A stretch of 64,000 bases of DNA from Aristolochia californica. Its lineage: Eukaryota > Streptophyta > Magnoliopsida > Piperales > Aristolochiaceae. The notes beneath the pieces are model-generated. The model did no database searches. It worked only from the letters and a program-made list of their open reading frames with translations, and was not told the DNA's origin. Where the stretch lies: NCBI GenBank assembly GCA_029961685.1, contig JARWKL010000006.1:1178001-1242000 (forward strand), read 5' to 3'. The translations under genes were made by a program, and so were the position numbers. Shown one piece after another: positions 46,001 to 56,189 of the stretch; the stretch's first letter is position 1; every line of letters starts with the position of its first letter.

Positions 46001-47175
46001 AGAGGCAAATAAAGAAAGTTAGTAGAGACCAATATAAACTAAAGGTTGGTAATACAGTAATAATAATGAAGGCCCCGTGTATGCTTAACAGCCGTCCTGT
46101 TGATAAGTGCATGCAAACCCCAATTATGGATAGAATATTTTCCAACTCCTTCACTGTTTTGGTTCTGGAATTCTACTCACAGATTGCAAATAGACAACTC
46201 ATAAAGCCCAAGGAGAAATCAGAAACATACCAAGCTTTATTCTGTGCTTACATAAAAAATTGTAATATTTGATATTCTTGGAACTTGTGACTATGGGCAC
46301 ATAGTTTTAATATCAAGAGGCTTAGTTGAAATTGCAGAAATGAAAAACCTAGAACATTTAAAAAGTTGAGAATAGCATGCATATATTCATTAACAAAAAA
46401 TATCGATAACATTTGTTTCAATGCTTCAGATTGGTTTGAGAAAATGAATGGCCGCGGCTTAAGAAAACAATTATCAAAGTACAAAGGTGTAAAACTGTTC
46501 TTTAAATGCTAGCAGAGAAGTAAAACTGTAAGCAGATAAACATTTCTCCAAGACAACCTTAGTAAAATAAATGGAAATGGTCCCTACTAAATTGCATGCT
46601 TGCAGTTGGTTTACCAGTTAAAATCAGAGGCCAAAAGATACAATAATGTCCATTTTGGGTATTGCATTATGCAAAATGTTGGGGCAGTCAGTACAGTATC
46701 ACTTATGCTTTATTATAGAAAAGGTATACAGGCTACTGTACATGCTTCTGCAGTTAGACTTTATTCCCATACCAACCTTATAACCTCGTCCACTGCACCA
46801 GCTTCATCTCTTTCATTGTCATGTCTAGTTTTTCTATCTTTAGAGAGATCACCTTGATAATTTTTATGATGCATCGCCTGGAAAAAGATGCAAGACAATG
46901 TTTTTGTGGTCTTAGTAACAAAAGGAGGAAACAAAATAAAGAGAAGCAGTGTAGTACCCTTCGTTAAATTTTTACCGGAACATCTCCGTTGAAGATGTAG
47001 GCATAACGAAACATCAAGATTTTCCCGGAGAAGAAATTAAAACGAACCGGGCTTCCCATCCAATATTATCAGAGCTCGGGAGGATAGAAAACGAGAATAC
47101 CTTGTATTTAGCCATCGCTTGATCAAAGGCGTTGATGAGAGCGGAATCGTCCCAGATCTCAGACTCCTTTCCCAT
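43009..47175 (-). CDS. SMN: survival motor neuron (SMN) homologue
   Basis: Five exons on the minus strand: 47175-47101, 46877-46777, 45973-45378, 43785-43668, 43045-43009; 308 residues, phases consistent (donors AAG/GTATTC, AAG/GTTGGT, AAG/GTGAGC, CAA/GTAAGT). The N-terminus MGKESEIWDDSALINAFDQA is the Gemin2-binding type, known from SMN. Residues 100-165 hold LEYIQLLKQYNELEEQRQKV, a predicted coiled coil. The C-terminus TDLTEVLSAWYSAGFYTGKY is the YG box that drives SMN oligomerisation. SMN with Gemins assembles Sm rings on snRNAs. I see no Tudor domain between the two ends, which agrees with my memory of plant homologues such as At1g54380. The tail after the YG box is short (LVEQSIPRGK). 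Intron 3 is 1.6 kb. Confidence 0.88.
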
Positions 47176-49080
47176 GCTCGCTGGAATATTTTCCCGCCAG
47201 CAAGCTTCTGAAAAACCGAGAGCGCCAGAGATTTGAGAAAGTGGCTTCCGTTGGCCGCCGCCACTTAAAGCCCTTAAAATCGGTCTCGCACGTGTGCAGC
47301 TGTTCTAAAAAAAATATTTCTTACAAAAAGAAAGCTCATTGCATTCCCTGAGTGCGCATCATATGGGGTGTTAACTATGTGTATTATTATGAGGATTTAG
47401 GGTTTAAGGTTGAGGTTGATGGTTTAGGAGTTCAAGATTTAAAATTTAGGGTTTAGGGTTTAAGGTTTAGGATTTAAACTTAATGTAAGCTATTTAAATT
47501 CTATTTAGGGTATTCTATTATTAAAATTGAGAAAATTAATTCCATTTCTCATTAGCTACATTGGACCTAATTCTTTTCCACTATTTAACAATTATGAAAT
47601 TATAATATTAATTAATAGAATACAATCAAATTGTGGACAAGTTTTTTCCTTGGGACAGAGACATAGTTCATAAGAAAAACCTGCTATTGGTTTAATGTGG
47701 AAAGCAGTTTTTTGGATCCTATGGAAAGGGGATTTATTGCTGTTTTGCCACTTCTATTTACATAATTATATAACTTAAAACATAAAAAAAGCAATTATGA
47801 GAGAAGTGTTTAAGTAAAATGAATTTATTAATATATTTTTCATTTTATCAAAATAAAAATGTTTTCTTAACAATTAAGAAATCTTTGTGAGTTAGGGCAT
47901 TTTTTATTTTTATACAAGGACAGGGCAAGGGTAGAATTGAAAATGCATTCAAGAATGTTAACCAGAACAAGGAGAGTGGTTAACAAAAAAAAAACTAATT
48001 GAATTAGGTAATCGACTTGGTTCAATCCCTAGGTTACTAATTTTTTTACCATATTTAAAATTTTTATTCTTCTATTTCATCAGCAGTGCAGAATAAAAGA
48101 AAACGTCTATCATAAATATCTACATATTTAGCCTATTACTTAACACTAACCCCTATTGTATTTTATGGGTATTTTTTAGTATCTAACGCATAAGTTGTAA
48201 TGTATTCTATTCATTCACGAGTCAGGCAATACAGAGCAACACAATCTTCATTTTAGCTATGTCCATTGATCTATATCTATATCGGATTTAGGTTTTTTGG
48301 TACTTAAATATCGCAAAATCTAAAATTAACCTTATTGAGTACCCATAATTACTAATTACTAGTAATTATGCCGACTTTCAAGCTGAATTGAAATTAAATA
48401 AAAAAAATATAACCAAGTGTAAGAATTAGTGGTCATGTGGTCTAATTTAACTTTGAAATGTCTACAATGGAAAGTATATTTAAAGCAAGAGTGGACATCT
48501 ATCATGGAAATTGACAGGGTAACCTTCTTGGAAGCACCATGCCTTGGGACCCCTAGTAATAGACAAGAAATGGCAGCCAACGCCTCACTTGCACAACAAG
48601 GCTATCCTTGTCGAGGTTAGGTATGTGTCAATATTATTTTAGATCAACACGACGTTACCTTCAATTATTAAATATGGATGATTTACTTGCTCCATATCAC
48701 AATTAGGGTCCTCTAATTTATCTGGTATTTGTTGTGAACGAACGACCTTGATCGAGGCATATCCGATACATGTGGACCGATACGTATAAATAGGCGATAT
48801 GCCCGTCCTTATTATAGACACATATCCGATACACTTTAAGGTACGACGATGGTGATGGTGATGAAACACGTTGGAAAAGATATTCCCAGAGCACCATTCA
48901 AGAATAGCCACGGGTGCCTGTGGACCAGACCTTCTCGTGGTTCGTGGTCCACTAGGTCGCATCAAGTGACTAGTGAGTCGTCTATGCAGAAAAAAAGTAA
49001 GTACATCACATAAAATCAAAGCCAGAAAAGGGCAACGGCTCGATACAGACAGATTGCCGACTCAGTCACGCCGTTAAAAC
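47176..49080. other. intergenic region between SMN and SRO genes
   Basis: The left 150 bp are probably the SMN promoter/5'UTR. A telomere-like stretch lies at 47396-47476. The rest is AT-rich with no gene seen; the small frames near 48429-48620 and 48639-49019 show no family features. Confidence 0.5.
47396..47476. repeat. degenerate telomere-like repeat
   Basis: Several TTTAGGG and TTTAAGG units occur in irregular spacing, with two perfect units in a row (TTTAGGGTTTAGGG near 47447). It is too short and degenerate to be a true interstitial telomere. Confidence 0.5.
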
Positions 49081-49343
49081 CTATAAAAGTCTCCTCCAGT
49101 GGGTCTCGAGTCGGCGCCCAACTCGCCATTTCTTTCCCCGCAAGAAACGAGATCCATCTGCGGTTCTCCACAACCGACTTGCCAGACGTCGTGAGTTGAG
49201 TCTTTATTAACGCCGTCAATGTGTGGAGTTGAACGTTTCGCATTTTCGCGAGTCGAGGGCTTGGGTTTCGAGGCGATCTACCCCTCTCCTATCGAAAATG
49301 AAAAACCAAATTCAAATGAAAATGCAAATTTGAATTATCACAG
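49075..49343 (+). promoter_or_regulatory. TATA box and 5'UTR exon of SRO gene (inferred)
   Basis: CCTATAAAAGTC at 49080-49091 is a good TATA box. A transcript starting about 30 bases later would run to a donor CACAG/GTATAT at 49343/49344. The first acceptor directly before the SRO start codon is TTTTTGTAG/ATAGAAATG (54533). RCD1/SRO genes often carry a 5'UTR intron, so I infer an intron of about 5.2 kb. Other first exons are possible. Confidence 0.4.
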
Positions 49344-50142
49344 GTATATTGGTTTAGATCCGTTTCTTCATATGCTTATCTCCATGTCTCTCTTTTTTCC
49401 CCCTTTTTTTTAAAATTTCTTGATTGGTTTCGTTTGAAGTCGTTTCAATAATTGCATATAAAAAAGTAAATCAAGGAAAAAGTATTTATTTTTTTCCGTT
49501 TCTCTCTTTAGTATAGATAAGCTGGCTCCGATGTGTTTGTTTTTAGGTTGTTCCTTGGTCCTAATTTGTGTTTTTTGGGGGGGGTCAAATTCTCTTAGTT
49601 CTTAATAAGAGTGAATCTGGTTTCTGGTTGTTCATATTCAAATTCATTATGTGTATTTCTGCGTCTTCTTTCTTTTAAGTGATTTTGTTGATCAGCGTTA
49701 AAGAATGGAACGAATTGTTTTGGATGACTTTGCTTTTTGGAACTTTTATCCGATTCCATGTAGTCTATTGGCTGAGAATTGTCTTAGTTTTCTGAAGAGG
49801 TTTTTTCTTGTACTATGTGGCTGCATAATTGCTTATTTAGCTTTAAGCATGGTGTACGCCTATTAAGGTCATCGTGCTATGCATATGCAGTGGCTTTTTT
49901 TTCTCTGGTGCAAGAAGGATATTTTCTATGATACTAATCCTTTTTATTACTTTTATGTTTATAAAAAACATTAATTTATTTATTACTTCTATTTTGTAAA
50001 AAAGAATATCACAAATTTTCAAATACGGAGGGTGTTAGTCGTATGTGAATTTTTTTTAATTTTAATTTAATATTAGCTATATAGCTGTTCTTCAAGGAAG
50101 GAATGGGCTAGTCCTTGTGATGGAAAACCTGAGAAGAGGGAG

Positions 50143-50278
50143 AGTGATTACCTGAGACTTGCAGGGAGCCTCCCTGCAATCTCTTGTTGTAAGGGATCTG
50201 CTCCCTCTTCCTTTGTAAATTTTCTCTTGTTAATATAAATACATTTTTATAAAAAAAAAAAGTGATTACCTGAGACTT
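50143..50278 (+). mobile_element. 100-bp poly(A) retroposon with 18-bp TSD
   Basis: AGTGATTACCTGAGACTT occurs at 50143-50160 and again at 50261-50278. Between them lie about 100 bp that end TTTTTATAAAAAAAAAAA. Long target duplication plus an A tail marks LINE-machinery insertion. The insert (GCAGGGAGCCTCCCTGCAAT at its start, TTGTTAATATAAATACA near its end) resembles the 3' tail of a plant LINE and is probably a 5'-truncated copy. It lies inside the gypsy 3' LTR. Confidence 0.75.
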
Positions 50279-50616
50279 TGAGGGTTCCGACCTCCCAAAT
50301 TTCAAAATTCTTCTCTCCTGTCCCCTTCTTCTCCAATTTCTTTATTCCCTTATTCGCCCACAGTTGTCCTGCCTCAACTAACTTTCCTGTGAAGGACTGT
50401 TGGCCTGTGCTGTTGACTTGCCTTCTGGCTTTCTTCCAATCCCCTCTTTTTATCCTCGAATTCTTTTTTCCCCGTGCCCGTTCTCTCATATACTCTATAT
50501 CTTAAGGATCTATCACTAACCCCCTCTTTGAAAAGCACCTTGTCCTCAATGTGGAAGGAAGGAAACTGATGGTGTCCCCCATGTGGCCTCAAACTGGGGA
50601 AGGTCGTGCCATTGTA

Positions 50617-51800
50617 TTAGTGCCTCGGGTGGGTGATGGGGAAGGTGGTGAGTGTCAAGTAGTTTGGCTGATTGGACAGCAAGGGTGAGGTCTTCAGTGA
50701 GGGAGGGAGGCAATGGCTGTGAGGAATGTAAGTTAGGGGTGGATTTTTTAAGTTGGCTGACATGGACCGGATGGATTTTGCATGAGCTGGGAGGTCTAAT
50801 TTGTAGGCGACAGTAGCTATCTTTTCCAACACTCTGTAGTGTCCATAATAGCGTGGGCTGAGCTTTTCATTGGGCTTTGCGGCTAGAGATTTGAGGGTGT
50901 ATGGCTGGTGATTTTTAAGATAAACAAAATCACCTTCCTGAAAGTGAACCTCACGCAGGTGACAGTCTGCAAGAGACTTCATCCTGTTTTGGGCCTGGTG
51001 AGGTTGTGGTGAAGTTCTTTGAGGATATGATCCCGTTCTTGCAACTGCTGTTGGACCGGGGAGACGGTGAAGGAGGTTGATGGAAACTTGAGGAGGGAAG
51101 GTGGGTCTCTCCCGTTGAGGGCCTTGAATGGGGTCATTCCGGCTGCTCTGTGGTATGTGGTGTTATACCAGAATTCTGCCCACGGAATCCACTTGGGCCA
51201 TGATTTTGGATGGTCACCCATGAAGCAATGAAGGTATGTTGCTAGGCACTGGTTCACCATCTCGGTGGTCTGTTTGTGGGTGGTAGGCGGAACTCATACA
51301 GAGTTCTGTGCCTGAGAAAGAAAAAAATTCCCTCCAGAAATGACTGGTGAAAACCTTGTCTCTATCCAAGATAGTGGATTGAGGAAACCCATGTAAACGA
51401 ATGATCTCCTTGGCAAAGATAGCAGCAGTCTCTTTTGCCGTTTAAGGGTGGCTAAGTGGGATGAAATGACCATATTTAGTCAACCTGTCTACCACCACCA
51501 AGATAGTGTCGTAGCCTCTACCTTTTTGTTCTGTCAGTAGATATCGCAAGACTCGACAAATTGTTGCATGTCTTGTTTTAAGCCCTTCCAATGCAGTATG
51601 CTAGTTAGTTTCTTGTAGGTGCGAAGGTATCTTTAGTGGCCACCTGAAGGAGTGGAATGAAACTCCTAGAGTAGACGTGGAATGCATGTTGAAGAAGGGG
51701 GAAGAACCAAGCGGTTCTTGAACACGAGATAGCCGTTGATTAGGGAGTAGTTAGGGTGACTCTTGGGATCAACCAATAGGTCTTGATGTATGTGGCGGAG
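50617..51800 (-). pseudogene. gypsy integrase, decayed
   Basis: The core reads WPKWIPWAEFWYNTTYHRAA (about 51110-51190). The C-terminal part has VHFQEGDFVYLK and LSPRYYGHYRVLEKI (50830-50945). Frameshifts separate the pieces; 51260-51800 reads in several frames. Confidence 0.75.
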
Positions 51801-51812
51801 GCAGTCATTTTG

Positions 51813-52316
51813 CTAGATGTTGTGCTTTTGTTCCTCTCCCACGAAGCAGGCGAAGGACATAGCTGAGAGGGTGAGAGTTACTGTTTTTCGTGATAGGCCA
51901 TCTACCACCTTGTTGTCTCGTCTGGGTTTATATTGGATCTCGAAATCGAAGCCCATGAGTTTAACAACCCACTTTTGTTGTTCCTCAGCCATCACTCGCT
52001 GCTCCCACAAGAAGCGTAAACTGCGCTGGTCTGTCCTTATTATGAAGTGCCGACCCATGAGATAGTGATACCATTTTTGCACAACTAAGACCATGACCAT
52101 GAGTTCTCTTTCGTATACTGATTTTTGCCTTGATTTATTTGATAAGGCTTGACTGAAATAAGCTATGGGTTGCCCGTCCTGCATGAGGACTGCCCCCACC
52201 TGTCGCCCCGAGGCATCGGTCTCGAGAACAAATGTCTTGGAGAAGTCTGGCAAGGTTAACACAGGTACCGTGGTCATGGCTGTCTTAAATCTGATCAAAT
52301 GTTGTTTGCGCTTCAT
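51813..52316 (-). pseudogene. gypsy RNase H
   Basis: An open frame of about 165 codons with TFVLETDASGRQVGAVLMQ-like start (FVLETDAS), FIIRTDQRSLRFL and IQYKPRRDNKVVDGLSR, the standard Ty3-gypsy RNase H landmarks. RT sequence precedes it on the minus strand (52320-52900), broken and partly deleted. Confidence 0.8.
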
Positions 52317-52927
52317 TATTCCCTAAGAAGGAATCCTTCTTAAGCAATTGGTTAAGTGGTGCCGCTATTTTTCTATAATCCTTCACGAACCGGTGTTAAT
52401 AGCTTGTGAGGCTGAGGAATCCTCTTAAGCCTTTGACATCCAAGGGCACTTCCCATTGTAGCATACGTTTTACTTTAGAGGGGTCAACCGATACCCCTCT
52501 GCCTTAAATCAAGTGGCCAGATAATCCAGCTGTTGCTTACGGAAAGCACACTTTTTTAGGTTTAATACCAAGTGATTGGTCCTCAAAACCGCCAACCTCC
52601 ATCTTTCTTTCGCATCAATATGATAGGGCTGGAGAATAGACTGGTGTTGGGTTTGATGGTGCTAGCTGAAAGCATCTCCTTCATGATCCATTCTACCTCT
52701 GTTTTCTGGTAGAACGGGTACCTATAAGGTCAGATACGTGGGGGGTGGCTGTGTGCCTGTAGGGTGATGGAGTGGTCTGTCGGGCTGTCCAACGGTAACC
52801 CAAATAATGTCCTGAAGACCTTGGGGAACTCTGTAAGGAGTTCCGTCACCGTTGCAGGTGTTTCTTTGGGAGTTTGTGCTTCTTCTTGAGAAATGCCATT
52901 GAATTCCAAATAAGCACTCTGTCCTTC

Positions 52928-53194
52928 CTAAGTAAAAATTTTAGTCATGACCATTAGGGATGCCTCGATAGTGGCCAATGAGGTTCCTCCTTGAAATTGC
53001 ACCTTTCTCCCATTTATCTCAAATTTCATGGAGAGGTTCCTCCAATTCAGATAGATGTCTCCCAGTAGTTGGAGCCATGCAACACCTAAGACAACATCAA
53101 CACCTTCCAATGTGAAAGGTAGAAGTGTTGCTTGATCTGAAAACCTTAGATGTCCAGATTGAGGTCTGGGCATAGGGCATCGCCCCGGATGCAA
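52928..53194 (-). pseudogene. gypsy protease fragment
   Basis: The reading LEGVDVVLGVAWLQLLGDI followed by MKFEINGRKVQFQG matches the C-terminal half of gypsy retropepsins. The active-site Asp-Ser/Thr-Gly half is not in this frame. Confidence 0.65.
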
Positions 53195-53368
53195 TACCCA
53201 TCGGCTACCATTACTACGATCCGATCGTTGAGTCAGGTTAAGCTCACCGAAAGGCCTGATCCGGGACGAAGTAGTGTCGCTTGTCCCAATCTTGTGCCTC
53301 GGGCCACACCTCTGGGCCCACTCGACTTACTACTCTTCACCCGAGCTAGAGCTGAGTTACGCTCATCG

Positions 53369-53681
53369 ATCCATGTTGAAACTTAGGATTTTATAATGTA
53401 TAATCACAATAGAAGAGGATTAAGGGATGAGAAGAAGAAGAAGAGTTATGGAGAGAAGGTTTTAGGAGGAGAAGAGGAAGAGTGACGAATTTGGAGAAAA
53501 AAGGAGAAAGTAGGGTAATGGACTTAGTCCAAACCCTCCCCCTTAAGCTCTATTTATAAATGATAGAAGTACCAATATTACAATTATACTCTTCACACTA
53601 GTAAGAGTGCAGAAGAGACAAAAAAACATAAGCTAATTATATCAATGACAGTCCAACACATTCATATCTTCCAACAATCCG
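53369..53681. mobile_element. solo LTR nested in the gypsy element
   Basis: A 303-bp unit (53374-53676) starts TGTTGAAACTTAGG and ends ATCTTCCAACA, with inverted TGTTG/CAACA ends. Flanks are ATCCA and ATCCG (4/5 match). It interrupts the gag-protease region of the gypsy element. A plausible solo LTR from intra-element recombination; no interior remains. Confidence 0.7.
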
Positions 53682-53689
53682 TTGAGCCA

Positions 53690-53960
53690 ACTCTATGAAA
53701 TTGACAAGTGAACTCAGTGGGTTGACTTGTAACTCGGCTTAAACTTCTGTTTTTAATCCCGTGATGAAGGCTCCCATCAAAACCTCGTTGGAGACCTCAA
53801 CCAGTGGCACCGAGAGTGACTCAAACTGCTTGTGGAACTCCGCCATCGATCTTCTTGTTAGAGCTACAAGAGATTTTTGTACAAGGTCCCCATTTGCGAC
53901 AACCTGAAACAATGGACGAGGGCTGTCTTAAACTGTGCCCAGCTCGACATTCCATCTCCT
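53690..53960 (-). pseudogene. gypsy gag fragment
   Basis: The minus strand gives gag-like pieces in changing frames (around WAQFKTALVHCF and a segment corresponding to EVSNEVLMGAF). It joins the truncated 5' LTR directly, so the gag start is lost. Confidence 0.5.
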
Positions 53961-54065
53961 TCTGGTTTTCCTCCAATCCCCTCTTTTTCTCCTCGAATAC
54001 CTTTTCTACCCCTGCCCCTGCCCCTTCTCTCATATACTCTGTAACTTAAAGGGTCTATCACCTTA

Positions 54066-54539
54066 CTTCTGGCAAGATTGATAGATGGTTTGAGAATTTG
54101 CAACGGATTTTGACATGGCAATGAGATTATTAATTCACTTAACTAGTATTCTATCCCTTGAAATTTGTGCTCGAAGTGAAATTAGTGTTTCATATTTTTT
54201 TCTTTTTTGGGATCATAGTGGGCCGGAAGAACTAACTATTTATTTTCTAAATTATGTGTCTTTGTCTTTAGTTAGTGAATTTTTGACCATTTTTTTCTTG
54301 TTACTTCTGGTTTCATGATTTTTCTGGTCACACACTAACATCTGTGCAAGTCTGTGAATATGGAAGCTATTATGCAGGCAATGACTCCAATGGTTAAAGT
54401 ATTTCTGGGAGTGAAATACTGTTATGACAATGGGCAGAACTATGTTGCTGTAAATAGCTGGACTCCGACGAGCTACCGAAATTTGTAGATAGAGCGGGGA
54501 TTATTGGGCTTTTGACTGGTATTGTTTTTGTAGATAGAA
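54066..54539. other. end of SRO 5' intron
   Basis: Non-coding sequence between the gypsy element and the SRO start. A small frame from 54361 (42 codons) could act as an upstream reading frame if this part is exonic; I cannot tell. Confidence 0.35.
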
Positions 54540-56145
54540 ATGGAAATCGGGAACGTAAAGGTATTGGATAGTGGAACAACATTTTTGGATGACTTGAATC
54601 AAAGTGAAACAGCCAAGTATGCTGCATATTTCAACAGTAAAGCAGCAAACATATATGCTACATGCTTCAATAGCACTGCAGCGAATCATAAGTTAGCAAT
54701 CTCACAGGAGCAAGTTACTTTTGTGGAACACTCTGTTGCCAGATTTTCATCAGTTGGTGGCTGCTCTAACAATTGTTTCCAGAAATCTATGGTTAAAAAT
54801 TATTCCAACTTCACGAGCAGTGGTCTTCTACAACGTTTAATGATGTACCAAAATGGTGAATGGAATGATGTTTCTGAAGAACTGGTGCAGTTGGTCAGGG
54901 AAGGCTTCAAGGAAAAGAAGGCTATTACTGAAGTGGTATACCAAGGCAATACTGTGATTTTTGATTTTTTGCTCATGGTTAAAGTTGATTTATTGTCTGG
55001 CTTAGAACAGTCAATTGCGTGGATTGATGAATCTGGTAGTTGTTTCTTTCCAGAGCTGCACATTGATTTTGAGTTTTGCACTTGTGGAGGAAAGCAACAA
55101 CCTCTAAATGTAGATCCTAATGGGACCGGTGAAATTGAGGTAAAACTTGAGATTGCTATAAATGGCAGGGCTGACTTGACTTTTGGAGAATTTGGTGAGG
55201 CTCCCAGTGCAGGAGCTAAGCAAGTTGAAGTAAATCCTGATGTTCTCTGTAATTTATATGATCAAAGTAATGCAGAAAATGATGGAACTAATGCCGTAAG
55301 TCAATATGATCAAAGTAATTCAGAAAATGATGGAACTAATGGAGCAAGTCTGCTTCACGCAATTCCCACTGCACAAGCTCTTGATTGTGGATTGACCAAA
55401 TTGTTTATTAGCCGTGAGGACTACCAAGTTGTGCAGAAGATATTCATGTCTGGTTTGGGGCGATTCATCAACACAGACAGTGTAGTTGGCATTTATCGAG
55501 CGCCACTGGAGAACATCTTGGTGCTAAATCGAAAGAAGCTTTTCCACGAGCAAGGGGAGTTTATAAAAAGCAGGCGTGGCAATGCTAATGTGAGGTATGG
55601 TTGGATTGCAGCCTCTTCTGAGGATGTGAAGAGGATCATGCTCTATGGGATTGGACATTCTAGGAGGCTAAATTTTAAGCCTATGTATGGTATTGGTGTT
55701 CATCTTGCATCGGCATACTGTTCTCACATCAGGTGACTTTCATTACTCAGATTGTTATGAGTCTATTACAATTGGTTTAAACTATGTGAATAGAGGTGGC
55801 TTTTAAGCTAAAAGTTTTGTGTTTTCATGCATTATTGTTGATAATTCGTACTTGGCACTTATGTTCCTCTCTCTTTTGGGGGGTACAGTGCACGTCATTC
55901 TGATGTTGACGAAAATGGGATACACCATCTGGTGTTATGTCGTGTCATCTTGGGGAACATGGAAGTTGTTCTTCCTGAATCTGAACAGTTTCAACCAACC
56001 AGTGAAAACTTTGATAGTGGTGTAGATGATCTTATGAAACCAAAGCATTTTACAATGTGGAGTATGAATATGAACTCACACATCTTCCCAGAGTATGTAG
56101 TAAGCTTTAGAATGCCTCAGGGTATTAGAGGTGATCTTCCTCCCC

Positions 56146-56189
<44 letters not shown>

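Larger units (their letters stand above)
50113..54065 (-). mobile_element. Ty3-gypsy element in SRO 5' intron
   Basis: Minus-strand element at 50118-54060. The 3' LTR (left) spans 50118-50515, with termini TGATGG and CTATCA on the + strand. The purine tract before it reads AAAGAGGGGG on the minus strand. The 5' LTR survives only as about 100 bp (about 53960-54060) joined directly to gag by a deletion that also removed the primer site. Flanks CCTTG (50113-50117) and CCTTA (54061-54065) form a 4/5 target duplication. Coding parts in order from right are gag, protease, RT, RNase H and integrase, all with stops or deletions. It contains a solo LTR and a small retroposon. Confidence 0.8.

Noticed and set aside
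47396..47476. True interstitial telomere
   Set aside because: Too few and too irregular TTTAGGG units.
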